Below are positions 22,878 through 36,852 of a stretch of 64,000 nucleotides of DNA, one piece after another (positions within the stretch are counted from its first letter, which is position 1; the number at the start of each line of letters is the position of its first letter). Below the pieces are notes generated by a model. It worked only from the letters and a program-made list of their open reading frames with translations. It did no database searches and was not told the DNA's origin. A program made the translations under genes and the position numbers. This DNA is from Phocoena phocoena. Lineage: Eukaryota; Chordata; Mammalia; Artiodactyla; Phocoenidae. The stretch covers positions 186,001-250,000 of the forward strand of contig NW_027077450.1 of assembly GCF_963924675.1 (NCBI RefSeq), written 5' to 3'.

Positions 22878-24624
22878 TTGGCCAAAAAGGGCGTATGCGT
22901 TTTTTCCTGAATATATTCAGGAAAAAACGCATATGCACTTTTTGGCCAAGTGCATCATTGTCGACGTTCTGCCTCATTTCCTATGCTTTCAGGGCAATTC
23001 CAGTCTACCCCCTGCAATCGTTTTCCTGAAATTCTGCCCCGCTTTCAAGTCCCCTTCGCAGGCTTACTTCAATATATTTTTGGAGGAAAGCTGTCATTTA
23101 TAACTCTGCAGGTTTGTGAATTACAGTGCCCCTGAGCTCCTTTCTTCAACTCGCTTTCTTGTGAGCTGGGCACAAAACCGCAGGATTGCTTCAGGCCCTA
23201 ATCTGTTTCCAGCAGGGCACACTGAGCCTTTGTTTAATTCCTCTTCCTGGTGGGCAATGAGCGTTACATTTGCCCGTGCAGACACCTACAGCTAGTCTCT
23301 CATTGGTTCTCCCTATTCCTGTTCATTTTGCACAGAAATTGCAAGCTGTGCCAAAGAGGAGGTTAAAGGCACTGACTCTCCAAGCAGGGAGACTGTTAGT
23401 AAATCATCTGGAATGGTGAACCCGAGGACCAGGATACGAAAACTGAGATGCATTTTAAATCATTTCCCCATAACACGGTGGACCATACTGTGGGTTTCAC
23501 ATGCATGTTTTAGCTGGAGGAAGAATCCCTTGAACCTGAAGAGTTGGGACCCATGGAATAGGTACCATACAGTATGACTTCAAAGGGTGTGCATTTGCTC
23601 ACCTAAACTCACCAATGCTATCAGCCTGAAGTGTCCAGCCTTATGTCTCAACCAGCTCTGGGTGTAGATGTGGTCAATCCCGGTTGCATCACATGCCCTG
23701 AGTGAATTATTTAAGAATTGCTCTCTATTTCACTGTCTTTGTGTTTTGTTTTCGAAATTTATTTTGATAATGGGATTTATCGGATTTTCACTGCTGCCTT
23801 TCGGCCGCTGTACACACCCTTGATTCTCTTACGGAGACATATATATCCATGGGTTTTAAGATTCTTCCTAGTCAGGTATATTCCTAGGCGTTGAATATGT
23901 GGTGTTGGGTCCATTTCGTTGAGCAAGGAGTAGGTCTTGTCTATTACATATTGGGCTTATGGAAAGTTATCTGTGCTAATTTCAGTCTCTGGTTTTATGC
24001 AGCACCCCAAGGCACCTTTCCCCATAAGCAAGCACTAGTTGGTTTTCTAAATTTGAGACCCTTTTCTATTTTGTAATTCCGTTCATGTGTAGTCAAGTTT
24101 ACATTCCGTGTATTCGTGATATCTTATGATGTTTCTTTTTCTGTGTGACGTAGTTCACGTAGAATCACCGTACCTGCATCCACTCACTATGCCGCTATGG
24201 GCCTGATGACACAGATTTCATTGCTGAGTGATATTGCATTGTACGTACGTGCCACAAGTTCTTTATCCATTTTTTGCTTTCTGGGATATTTACCTGATAC
24301 TGTAGACGAGCTTCTTGTGAACACAGCCGTCTCAAATATTGGGGTGGCTGTCTGTTTTTGATTTTAATTTCCGTAAGCTATAGGACCATAAGTGGAAGTG
24401 CCATAGGCTGTGTTGCTTTGTTTCTTTCGTGTTTCAGGAAACACCATACACTTCTCCAGGGTGGCTGCTGGCAATTTACATCCTGCCAATCAGCATAACA
24501 AGGCTCCCTGTTCTCCATATCCTGTCCTACCTTTCTGGATTTTACACTTTTTTCAGATGGCCCTTTTGCCAGGGGGGCAGTGAGACTTCATTGTAGTGCA
24601 GATTTCATTTACAGGCTTGCTTGG
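22878..24624 (+). repeat. Satellite monomer 8, type C
   Basis: Palindrome at 22878-22949 with two mismatched pairs on the right arm (CATATGCAC). Partner at 31612. Confidence 0.95.
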
Positions 24625-26371
24625 TTGGCCAAAAAGGGCGTATGCGTTTTTTCCTGAATATATTCAGGAAAAAACGCATATGCCCTTTTTGGCCAAGTGC
24701 ATCATTGTCGACGTTCTGCCTCATTTCCTATGCTTTCAGGGCAATTCCAGTCTACCCCCTGCAATCGTTTTCCTGAAATTCTGCCCCGCTTTCAAGTCCC
24801 CTTCGCAGGCTTACTTCAATATATTTTTGGAGGAAAGCTGTCATTTATAACTCTGCAGGTTTGTGAATTACAGTGCCCCTGAGCTCCTTTCTTCAACTCG
24901 CTTTCTTGTGAGCTGGGCACAAAACCGCAGGATTGCTTCAGGCCCTAATCTGTTTCCAGCAGGGCACACTGAGCCTTTGTTTAATTCCTCTTCCTGGTGG
25001 GCAATGAGCGTTACATTTGCCCGTGCAGACACCTACAGCTAGTCTCTCATTGGTTCTCCCTATTCCTGTTCATTTTGCACAGAAATTGCAAGCTGTGCCA
25101 AAGAGGAGGTTAAAGGCACTGACTCTCCAAGCGGGGAGAGTGTTAGTAAAGCATCTGGAATGGTGAACCCGAGGACCAGGATACGAAAACTGAGATGCAT
25201 TTTAAATCATTTCCCAATCACATGGTGGACGATACTCTTGGTTTCCCATGCATGTTTTAGCTGGAGGAAGAATCCCTTGAACCTGGAGAGTTGGGACCCA
25301 TGGAATGGGTACCATGCAGTATGACTTCAAAGGGTCTGCATTTGCTCACCGAAACTCACCAATGCTATCAGCCTGAAGTGTCCAGCCTTATGTCTCAACC
25401 AGCTCTGGGTGTAGATGTGTTAAATCCCGGTTGCATCACATGCCCTGAGTGAATTATTTAAGAATTGCTCTCTATTTCACTGTCTTTATGATTTTTTTTT
25501 GAAATTTATTTTGATAATGGGATTTATCGGATTTTCACTGCTGCGTTTATGCCGCTGTACACACGCTTGATTCTCTTACGGAGACATATATATCCATGGG
25601 TTTTAAGATTCTTCCTAGTCAGGTATATTCCTAGGCGTTGAATATGTGGTGTTGGGTCCATTTCGTTGAGCAAGGAGTAGGTCTTGTCTATTACATATTT
25701 GGCTTATGGAAAGTTATCTGTGCTAATTTCAGTCTCTGGTTTTATGAAGCACCCCAACGCACCTTTCCCCATAAGCAAGCACTAGTTGGTTTTCTAAATT
25801 TGAGACCCTGTTCTGTTTTGTAATTCAGTTCATGTGTAGTCAAGTTTACATTCCGTGTATTAGTGATATCTTATGATGTTTCTTTTTCTGTGTGACGTAG
25901 TTCACGTAGAATCACCGTACCTGCATCCACTCACTATGCTGCTACGGGCCTGATGACACAGATTTCATTGCTGAGTGATATTGCATTGTACGTACGTGCC
26001 ACAACTTCTTTATCCATATTTTGCTTTCTGGGATATTTACCTGTTACTGTAGACGAGCTTCTTGTGAACACAGCCGTCCCAAATATTGGGGTGGCTGTCT
26101 GTTTTTGATTTTAATTTCCGTAAGCTATAGGACCATAAGTGGAAGTGCCATAGACTGTGTTGCTTTGTTTCTTATGTGTTTCAGGAAACACCATACACTT
26201 CTCCAGGCTGGCTGCTGGCAATTTACATCCTGCCAATCAGCATAACAAGGCTCCCTGTTCTCCATATCCTGTCCTACCTTTCTGGATTTTACACTTTTTT
26301 CAGATGGCCCTCTTGCCCGGGGGGCAGTGAGACTTCATTGTAGTGCAGATTTCATTTACAGGCTTGCTTGG
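24625..26371 (+). repeat. Satellite monomer 9, type D
   Basis: Palindrome at 24625-24696 with one mismatched pair (CATATGCCC). Partner at 33359. Confidence 0.95.
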
Positions 26372-28118
26372 TTGGCCAAAAAGGGCGTATGCGTTTTTTC
26401 CTGAATATATTCAGGAAAAAACGCATACGCCCTTTTTGGCCAAGTGCATCATTGTCGACGTTCTGCCTCTTTTCCTATGCTTTCAGGGCAATTCCAGTCT
26501 ACCCCCTGCAATCGTTTTCCTGAAATTCTGCCCCGCTTTCAAGTCCCCTTCGCAGGCTTACTTCAATATATTTTTGGAGGATAGCTGTCATTTATAACTC
26601 TGCAGGTTTGTGAATTACAGTGTCCCTGAGCTCCTTTCTTCAACTCGCTTTCTTGTGAACTGGGCACAAAACCGCAGGATTGCTTCAGGCCCTAATCTGT
26701 TTCGGGCCGGGCATGCTGAGCCTTTGGTAAATTCCTCTTCCTGGTGGGAAATGAGCGTTACATTTGCCCATGCAGACACCTACAGCTAGTCTCTCATTGG
26801 TTCTCCCTATTCCTGTTCATCTTGCACAGAAATTGCAAGGTGTGCCAAACAGGAGGTTAAAGGCACTGACTCTCCAAGCAGGGAGACTGTTAGTAAATCA
26901 TCTGGAATGGTGAACCCGAGGACCAGGATACGAAAACTGAGATGCATTTTAAATCATTTCCCCATAACACGGTGGACCATACTGTGGGTTTCACATGCAT
27001 GTTTTAGCTGGAGGAAGAATCCCTTGAACCTGAAGAGTTGGGACCCATGGAATAGGTACCATACAGTATGACTTCAAAGGGTGTGCATTTGCTCACCTAA
27101 ACTCACCAATGCTATCAGCCTGAAGTGTCCAGCCTTATGTCTCAACCAGCTCTGGGTGTAGATGTGGTCAATCCCGGTTGCATCACATGCCCTGAGTGAA
27201 TTATTTAAGAATTGCTCTCTATTTCACTGTCTTTGTGTTTTGTTTTCGAAATTTATTTTGATAATGGGATTTATCGGATTTTCACTGCTGCCTTTCGGCC
27301 GCTGTACACACCCTTGATTCTCTTACGGAGACATATATATCCATGGGTTTTAAGATTCTTCCTAGTCAGGTATATTCCTAGGCGTTGAATATGTGGTGTT
27401 GGGTCCATTTCGTTGAGCAAGGAGTAGGTCTTGTCTATTACATATTGGGCTTATGGAAAGTTATCTGTGCTAATTTCAGTCTCTGGTTTTATGCAGCACC
27501 CCAAGGCACCTTTCCCCATAAGCAAGCACTAGTTGGTTTTCTAAATTTGAGACCCTTTTCTATTTTGTAATTCAGTTCATGTGTAGTCAAGTTTACATTC
27601 CGTGTATTCGTGATATCTTATGATGTTTCTTTTTCTGTGTGACGTAGTTCACGTAGAATCACCGTACCTGCATCCACTCACTATGCCGCTATGGGCCTGA
27701 TGACACAGATTTCATTGCTGAGTGATATTGCATTGTACGTACGTGCCACAAGTTCTTTATCCATTTTTTGCTTTCTGGGATATTTACCTGATACTGTAGA
27801 CGAGCTTCTTGTGAACACAGCCGTCTCAAATATTGGGGTGGCTGTCTGTTTTTGATTTTAATTTCCGTAAGCTATAGGACCATAAGTGGAAGTGCCATAG
27901 GCTGTGTTGCTTTGTTTCTTTCGTGTTTCAGGAAACACCATACACTTCTCCAGGGTGGCTGCTGGCAATTTACATCCTGCCAATCAGCATAACAAGGCTC
28001 CCTGTTCTCCATATCCTGTCCTACCTTTCTGGATTTTACACTTTTTTCAGATGGCCCTTTTGCCAGGGGGGCAGTGAGACTTCATTGTAGTGCAGATTTC
28101 ATTTACAGGCTTGCTTGG
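26372..28118 (+). repeat. Satellite monomer 10, type A'
   Basis: Perfect palindrome at 26372-26443. It differs from its partner at 35106 at a few bases, for example CGGGCCGGGC at about 26703 against CGGGCAGGGC. Confidence 0.95.
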
Positions 28119-29864
28119 TTGGCCAAAAAGGGCGTATGCGTTTTTTCCTGAATATATTCAGGAAAAAACGCATACGCCCTTTTTGGCCAAGTGCATCATT
28201 GTCGACGTTCTGCCTCTTTTCCTATGCTTTCAGGGCAATTCCAGTCTACCCCCTGCAATCGTTTTCCTGAAATTCTGCCCCGCTTTCAAGTCCCCTTCGC
28301 AGGCTTACTTCAATATATTTTTGGAGGAAAGCTGTCATTTATAACTCTGCAGGTTTGTGAATTACAGTGCCCCTGAGCTCCTTTCTTCAACTCGCTTTCT
28401 TGTGAGCTGGGCACAAAACCGCAGGATTGCTTCAGGCCCTAATCTGTTTCCAGCAGGGCACACTGAGCCTTTGTTTAATTCCTCTTCCTGGTGGGCAATG
28501 AGCGTTACATTTGCCCGTGCAGACACCTACAGCTAGTCTCTCATTGGTTCTCCCTATTCCTGTTCATTTTGCACAGAAATTGCAAGCTGTGCCAAAGAGG
28601 AGGTTAAAGGCACTGACTCTCCAAGCGGGGAGAGTGTTAGTAAAGCATCTGGAATGGTGAACCCGAGGACCAGGATACGAAAACTGAGATGCATTTTAAA
28701 TCATTTCCCAATCACATGGTGGACGATACTCTTGGTTTCCCATGCATGTTTTAGCTGGAGGAAGAATCCCTTGAACCTGGAGAGTTGGGACCCATGGAAT
28801 GGGTACCATGCAGTATGACTTCAAAGGGTCTGCATTTGCTCACCGAAACTCACCAATGCTATCAGCCTGAAGTGTCCAGCCTTATGTCTCAACCAGCTCT
28901 GGGTGTAGATGTGTTAAATCCCGGTTGCATCACATGCCCTGAGTGAATTATTTAAGAATTGCTCTCTATTTCACTGTCTTTATGATTTTTTTTTGAAATT
29001 TATTTTGATAATGGGATTTATCGGATTTTCACTGCTGCGTTTATGCCGCTGTACACACGCTTGATTCTCTTACGGAGACATATATATCCATGGGTTTTAA
29101 GATTCTTCCTAGTCAGGTATATTCCTAGGCGTTGAATATGTGGTGTTGGGTCCATTTCGTTGAGCAAGGAGTAGGTCTTGTCTATTACATATTTGGCTTA
29201 TGGAAAGTTATCTGTGCTAATTTCAGTCTCTGGTTTTATGAAGCACCCCAACGCACCTTTCCCCATAAGCAAGCACTAGTTGGTTTTCTAAATTTGAGAC
29301 CCTGTTCTGTTTTGTAATTCAGTTCATGTGTAGTCAAGTTTACATTCCGTGTATTAGTGATATCTTATGATGTTTCTTTTTCTGTGTGACGTAGTTCACG
29401 TAGAATCACCGTACCTGCATCCACTCACTATGCCGCTACGGGCCTGATGACACAGATTTCATTGCTGAGTGATATTGCATTGTACGTACGTGCCACAACT
29501 TCTTTATCCATATTTTGCTTTCTGGGATATTTACCTGTTACTGTAGACGAGCTTCTTGTGAACACAGCCGTCCCAAATATTGGGGTGGCTGTCTGTTTTT
29601 GATTTTAATTTCCGTAAGCTATAGACCATAAGTGGAAGTGCCATAGACTGTGTTGCTTTGTTTCTTATGTGTTTCAGGAAACACCATACACTTCTCCAGG
29701 CTGGCTGCTGGCAATTTACATCCTGCCAATCAGCATAACAAGGCTCCCTGTTCTCCATATCCTGTCCTACCTTTCTGGATTTTACACTTTTTTCAGATGG
29801 CCCTTTTGCCAGGGGGGCAGTGAGACTTCATTGTAGTGCAGATTTCCTTTACAGGCTTGCTTGG
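28119..29864 (+). repeat. Satellite monomer 11, type B
   Basis: Perfect palindrome at 28119-28190. Carries the same one-base deletion as monomer 6 (1,746 bp). Confidence 0.95.
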
Positions 29865-31611
29865 TTGGCCAAAAAGGGCGTATGCGTTTTTTCCTGAATA
29901 TATTCAGGAAAAAACGCATACGCCCTTTTTGGCCAAGTGCATCATTGTCGACGTTCTGCCTCTTTTCCTATGCTTTCAGGGCAATTCCAGTCTACCCCCT
30001 GCAATCGTTTTCCTGAAATTCTGCCCCGCTTTCAAGTCCCCTTCGCAGGCTTACTTCAATATATTTTTGGAGGATAGCTGTCATTTATAACTCTGCAGGT
30101 TTGTGAATTACAGTGCCCCTGAGCTCCTTTCTTCAACTCGCTTTCTTGTGAACTGGGCACAAAACCGCAGGATTGCTTCAGGCCCTAATCTGTTTCGGGC
30201 AGGGCATGCTGAGCCTTTGGTAAATTCCTCTTCCTGGTGGGAAATGAGCGTTACATTTGCCCGTGCAGACACCTACAGCTAGTCTCTCATTGGTTCTCCC
30301 TATTCCTGTTCATCTTGCACAGAAATTGCAAGCTGTGCCAAACAGGAGGTTAAAGGCACTGACTCTCCAAGCAGGGAGACTGTTAGTAAATCATCTGGAA
30401 TGGTGAACCCGAGGACCAGGATACGAAAACTGAGATGCATTTTAAATCATTTCCCCATAACACGGTGGACCATACTGTGGGTTTCACATGCATGTTTTAG
30501 CTGGAGGAAGAATCCCTTGAACCTGAAGAGTTGGGACCCATGGAATAGGTACCATACAGTATGACTTCAAAGGGTGTGCATTTGCTCACCTAAACTCACC
30601 AATGCTATCAGCCTGAAGTGTCCAGCCTTATGTCTCAACCAGCTCTGGGTGTAGATGTGGTCAATCCCGGTTGCATCACATGCCCTGAGTGAATTATTTA
30701 AGAATTGCTCTCTATTTCACTGTCTTTGTGTTTTGTTTTCGAAATTTATTTTGATAATGGGATTTATCGGATTTTCACTGCTGCCTTTCGGCCGCTGTAC
30801 ACACCCTTGATTCTCTTACGGAGACATATATATCCATGGGTTTTAAGATTCTTCCTAGTCAGGTATATTCCTAGGCGTTGAATATGTGGGGTTTGGTCCA
30901 TTTCGTTGAGCAAGGAGTAGGTCTTGTCTATTACATATTGGGCTTATGGAAAGTTATCTGTGCTAATTTCAGTCTCTGGTTTTATGCAGCACCCCAAGGC
31001 ACCTTTCCCCATAAGCAAGCACTAGTTGGTTTTCTAAATTTGAGACCCTTTTCTATTTTGTAATTCAGTTCATGTGTAGTCAAGTTTACATTCCGTGTAT
31101 TCGTGATATCTTATGATGTTTCTTTTTCTGTGTGACGTAGTTCACGTAGAATCACCGTACCTGCATCCACTCACTATGCCGCTATGGGCCTGATGACACA
31201 GATTTCATTGCTGAGTGATATTGCATTGTACGTACGTGCCACAAGTTCTTTATCCATTTTTTGCTTTCTGGGATATTTACCTGATACTGTAGACGAGCTT
31301 CTTGTGAACACAGCCGTCTCAAATATTGGGGTGGCTGTCTGTTTTTGATTTTAATTTCCGTAAGCTATAGGACCATAAGTGGAAGTGCCATAGGCTGTGT
31401 TGCTTTGTTTCTTTCGTGTTTCAGGAAACACCATACACTTCTCCAGGGTGGCTGCTGGCAATTTACATCCTGCCAATCAGCATAACAAGGCTCCCTGTTC
31501 TCCATATCCTGTCCTACCTTTCTGGATTTTACACTTTTTTCATATGGCCCTTTTGCCAGGGGGGCAGTGAGACTTCATTGTAGTGCAGATTTCATTTACA
31601 GGCTTGCTTGG
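29865..31611 (+). repeat. Satellite monomer 12, type A
   Basis: Perfect palindrome at 29865-29936. Shares the GTGGGGTTTGGTCC marker of monomer 7. Confidence 0.95.
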
Positions 31612-33358
31612 TTGGCCAAAAAGGGCGTATGCGTTTTTTCCTGAATATATTCAGGAAAAAACGCATATGCACTTTTTGGCCAAGTGCATCATTGTCGACG
31701 TTCTGCCTCATTTCCTATGCTTTCAGGGCAATTCCAGTCTACCCCCTGCAATCGTTTTCCTGAAATTCTGCCCCGCTTTCAAGTCCCCTTCGCAGGCTTA
31801 CTTCAATATATTTTTGGAGGAAAGCTGTCATTTATAACTCTGCAGGTTTGTGAATTACAGTGCCCCTGAGCTCCTTTCTTCAACTCGCTTTCTTGTGAGC
31901 TGGGCACAAAACCGCAGGATTGCTTCAGGCCCTAATCTGTTTCCAGCAGGGCACACTGAGCCTTTGTTTAATTCCTCTTCCTGGTGGGCAATGAGCGTTA
32001 CATTTGCCCGTGCAGACACCTACAGCTAGTCTCTCATTGGTTCTCCCTATTCCTGTTCATTTTGCACAGAAATTGCAAGCTGTGCCAAAGAGGAGGTTAA
32101 AGGCACTGACTCTCCAAGCAGGGAGACTGTTAGTAAATCATCTGGAATGGTGAACCCGAGGACCAGGATACGAAAACTGAGATGCATTTTAAATCATTTC
32201 CCCATAACACGGTGGACCATACTGTGGGTTTCACATGCATGTTTTAGCTGGAGGAAGAATCCCTTGAACCTGAAGAGTTGGGACCCATGGAATAGGTACC
32301 ATACAGTATGACTTCAAAGGGTGTGCATTTGCTCACCTAAACTCACCAATGCTATCAGCCTGAAGTGTCCAGCCTTATGTCTCAACCAGCTCTGGGTGTA
32401 GATGTGGTCAATCCCGGTTGCATCACATGCCCTGAGTGAATTATTTAAGAATTGCTCTCTATTTCACTGTCTTTGTGTTTTGTTTTCGAAATTTATTTTG
32501 ATAATGGGATTTATCGGATTTTCACTGCTGCCTTTCGGCCGCTGTACACACCCTTGATTCTCTTACGGAGACATATATATCCATGGGTTTTAAGATTCTT
32601 CCTAGTCAGGTATATTCCTAGGCGTTGAATATGTGGTGTTGGGTCCATTTCGTTGAGCAAGGAGTAGGTCTTGTCTATTACATATTGGGCTTATGGAAAG
32701 TTATCTGTGCTAATTTCAGTCTCTGGTTTTATGCAGCACCCCAAGGCACCTTTCCCCATAAGCAAGCACTAGTTGGTTTTCTAAATTTGAGACCCTTTTC
32801 TATTTTGTAATTCAGTTCATGTGTAGTCAAGTTTACATTCCGTGTATTCGTGATATCTTATGATGTTTCTTTTTCTGTGTGACGTAGTTCACGTAGAATC
32901 ACCGTACCTGCATCCACTCACTATGCCGCTATGGGCCTGATGACACAGATTTCATTGCTGAGTGATATTGCATTGTACGTACGTGCCACAAGTTCTTTAT
33001 CCATTTTTTGCTTTCTGGGATATTTACCTGATACTGTAGACGAGCTTCTTGTGAACACAGCCGTCTCAAATATTGGGGTGGCTGTCTGTTTTTGATTTTA
33101 ATTTCCGTAAGCTATAGGACCATAAGTGGAAGTGCCATAGGCTGTGTTGCTTTGTTTCTTTCGTGTTTCAGGAAACACCATACACTTCTCCAGGGTGGCT
33201 GCTGGCAATTTACATCCTGCCAATCAGCATAACAAGGCTCCCTGTTCTCCATATCCTGTCCTACCTTTCTGGATTTTACACTTTTTTCAGATGGCCCTTT
33301 TGCCAGGGGGGCAGTGAGACTTCATTGTAGTGCAGATTTCATTTACAGGCTTGCTTGG
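31612..33358 (+). repeat. Satellite monomer 13, type C
   Basis: Palindrome at 31612-31683 with the same two mismatched pairs as monomer 8. Confidence 0.95.
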
Positions 33359-35105
33359 TTGGCCAAAAAGGGCGTATGCGTTTTTTCCTGAATATATTCA
33401 GGAAAAAACGCATATGCCCTTTTTGGCCAAGTGCATCATTGTCGACGTTCTGCCTCATTTCCTATGCTTTCAGGGCAATTCCAGTCTACCCCCTGCAATC
33501 GTTTTCCTGAAATTCTGCCCCGCTTTCAAGTCCCCTTCGCAGGCTTACTTCAATATATTTTTGGAGGAAAGCTGTCATTTATAACTCTGCAGGTTTGTGA
33601 ATTACAGTGCCCCTGAGCTCCTTTCTTCAACTCGCTTTCTTGTGAGCTGGGCACAAAACCGCAGGATTGCTTCAGGCCCTAATCTGTTTCCAGCAGGGCA
33701 CACTGAGCCTTTGTTTAATTCCTCTTCCTGGTGGGCAATGAGCGTTACATTTGCCCGTGCAGACACCTACAGCTAGTCTCTCATTGGTTCTCCCTATTCC
33801 TGTTCATTTTGCACAGAAATTGCAAGCTGTGCCAAAGAGGAGGTTAAAGGCACTGACTCTCCAAGCGGGGAGAGTGTTAGTAAAGCATCTGGAATGGTGA
33901 ACCCGAGGACCAGGATACGAAAACTGAGATGCATTTTAAATCATTTCCCAATCACATGGTGGACGATACTCTTGGTTTCCCATGCATGTTTTAGCTGGAG
34001 GAAGAATCCCTTGAACCTGGAGAGTTGGGACCCATGGAATGGGTACCATGCAGTATGACTTCAAAGGGTCTGCATTTGCTCACCGAAACTCACCAATGCT
34101 ATCAGCCTGAAGTGTCCAGCCTTATGTCTCAACCAGCTCTGGGTGTAGATGTGGTCAATCCCGGTTGCATCACATGCCCTGAGTGAATTATTTAAGAATT
34201 GCTCTCTATTTCACTGTCTTTATGATTTTTTTTTGAAATTTATTTTGATAATGGGATTTATCGGATTTTCACTGCTGCGTTTATGCCGCTGTACACACGC
34301 TTGATTCTCTTACGGAGACATATATATCCATGGGTTTTAAGATTCTTCCTAGTCAGGTATATTCCTAGGCGTTGAATATGTGGTGTTGGGTCCATTTCGT
34401 TGAGCAAGGAGTAGGTCTTGTCTATTACATATTTGGCTTATGGAAAGTTATCTGTGCTAATTTCAGTCTCTGGTTTTATGAAGCACCCCAACGCACCTTT
34501 CCCCATAAGCAAGCACTAGTTGGTTTTCTAAATTTGAGACCCTGTTCTGTTTTGTAATTCAGTTCATGTGTAGTCAAGTTTACATTCCGTGTATTAGTGA
34601 TATCTTATGATGTTTCTTTTTCTGTGTGACGTAGTTCACGTAGAATCACCGTACCTGCATCCACTCACTATGCTGCTACGGGCCTGATGACACAGATTTC
34701 ATTGCTGAGTGATATTGCATTGTACGTACGTGCCACAACTTCTTTATCCATATTTTGCTTTCTGGGATATTTACCTGTTACTGTAGACGAGCTTCTTGTG
34801 AACACAGCCGTCCCAAATATTGGGGTGGCTGTCTGTTTTTGATTTTAATTTCCGTAAGCTATAGGACCATAAGTGGAAGTGCCATAGACTGTGTTGCTTT
34901 GTTTCTTATGTGTTTCAGGAAACACCATACACTTCTCCAGGCTGGCTGCTGGCAATTTACATCCTGCCAATCAGCATAACAAGGCTCCCTGTTCTCCATA
35001 TCCTGTCCTACCTTTCTGGATTTTACACTTTTTTCAGATGGCCCTCTTGCCCGGGGGGCAGTGAGACTTCATTGTAGTGCAGATTTCCTTTACAGGCTTG
35101 CTTGG
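33359..35105 (+). repeat. Satellite monomer 14, type D
   Basis: Palindrome at 33359-33430 with the same single mismatch as monomer 9. A small patch at about 34150 reads GTGGTCAAT, where partner monomer 9 reads GTGTTAAAT. Two nearby changes at once suggest a short conversion tract from another monomer type. Confidence 0.95.
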
Positions 35106-36852
35106 TTGGCCAAAAAGGGCGTATGCGTTTTTTCCTGAATATATTCAGGAAAAAACGCATACGCCCTTTTTGGCCAAGTGCATCATTGTCGACGTTCTGC
35201 CTCTTTTCCTATGCTTTCAGGGCAATTCCAGTCTACCCCCTGCAATCGTTTTCCTGAAATTCTGCCCCGCTTTCAAGTCCCCTTCGCAGGCTTACTTCAA
35301 TATATTTTTGGAGGATAGCTGTCATTTATAACTCTGCAGGTTTGTGAATTACAGTGTCCCTGAGCTCCTTTCTTCAACTCGCTTTCTTGTGAACTGGGCA
35401 CAAAACCGCAGGATTGCTTCAGGCCCTAATCTGTTTCGGGCAGGGCATGCTGAGCCTTTGGTAAATTCCTCTTCCTGGTGGGAAATGAGCGTTACATTTG
35501 CCCATGCAGACACCTACAGCTAGTCTCTCATTGGTTCTCCCTATTCCTGTTCATCTTGCACAGAAATTGCAAGGTGTGCCAAACAGGAGGTTAAAGGCAC
35601 TGACTCTCCAAGCAGGGAGACTGTTAGTAAATCATCTGGAATGGTGAACCCGAGGACCAGGATACGAAAACTGAGATGCATTTTAAATCATTTCCCCATA
35701 ACACGGTGGACCATACTGTGGGTTTCACATGCATGTTTTAGCTGGAGGAAGAATCCCTTGAACCTGAAGAGTTGGGACCCATGGAATAGGTACCATACAG
35801 TATGACTTCAAAGGGTGTGCATTTGCTCACCTAAACTCACCAATGCTATCAGCCTGAAGTGTCCAGCCTTATGTCTCAACCAGCTCTGGGTGTAGATGTG
35901 GTCAATCCCGGTTGCATCACATGCCCTGAGTGAATTATTTAAGAATTGCTCTCTATTTCACTGTCTTTGTGTTTTGTTTTCGAAATTTATTTTGATAATG
36001 GGATTTATCGGATTTTCACTGCTGACTTTCGGCCGCTGTACACACCCTTGATTCTCTTACGGAGACATATATATCCATGGGTTTTAAGATTCTTCCTAGT
36101 CAGGTATATTCCTAGGCGTTGAATATGTGGTGTTGGGTCCATTTCGTTGAGCAAGGAGTAGGTCTTGTCTATTACATATTGGGCTTATGGAAAGTTATCT
36201 GTGCTAATTTCAGTCTCTGGTTTTATGCAGCACCCCAAGGCACCTTTCCCCATAAGCAAGCACTAGTTGGTTTTCTAAATTTGAGACCCTTTTCTATTTT
36301 GTAATTCAGTTCATGTGTAGTCAAGTTTACATTCCGTGTATTCGTGATATCTTATGATGTTTCTTTTTCTGTGTGACGTAGTTCACGTAGAATCACCGTA
36401 CCTGCATCCACTCACTATGCCGCTATGGGCCTGATGACACAGATTTCATTGCTGAGTGATATTGCATTGTACGTACGTGCCACAAGTTCTTTATCCATTT
36501 TTTGCTTTCTGGGATATTTACCTGATACTGTAGACGAGCTTCTTGTGAACACAGCCGTCTCAAATATTGGGGTGGCTGTCTGTTTTTGATTTTAATTTCC
36601 GTAAGCTATAGGACCATAAGTGGAAGTGCCATAGGCTGTGTTGCTTTGTTTCTTTCGTGTTTCAGGAAACACCATACACTTCTCCAGGGTGGCTGCTGGC
36701 AATTTACATCCTGCCAATCAGCATAACAAGGCTCCCTGTTCTCCATATCCTGTCCTACCTTTCTGGATTTTACACTTTTTTCAGATGGCCCTTTTGCCAG
36801 GGGGGCAGTGAGACTTCATTGTAGTGCAGATTTCCTTTACAGGCTTGCTTGG
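35106..36852 (+). repeat. Satellite monomer 15, type A'
   Basis: Perfect palindrome at 35106-35177. Third A' copy, starting the partial third higher-order unit. Confidence 0.95.

Larger units (their letters stand above)
17638..26371 (+). repeat. Higher-order repeat copy 1 (8,734 bp, A'-B-A-C-D)
   Basis: Five monomers with distinct palindrome variants and diagnostic bases recur in the same order 8,734 bp downstream. The length is five monomers minus one base, owing to the deletion at about 20886. Confidence 0.9.
26372..35105 (+). repeat. Higher-order repeat copy 2 (8,734 bp, A'-B-A-C-D)
   Basis: Same monomer order as copy 1 with only scattered differences, for example about 21745 (GTAGG) against about 30479 (GTGGG). 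Confidence 0.9.
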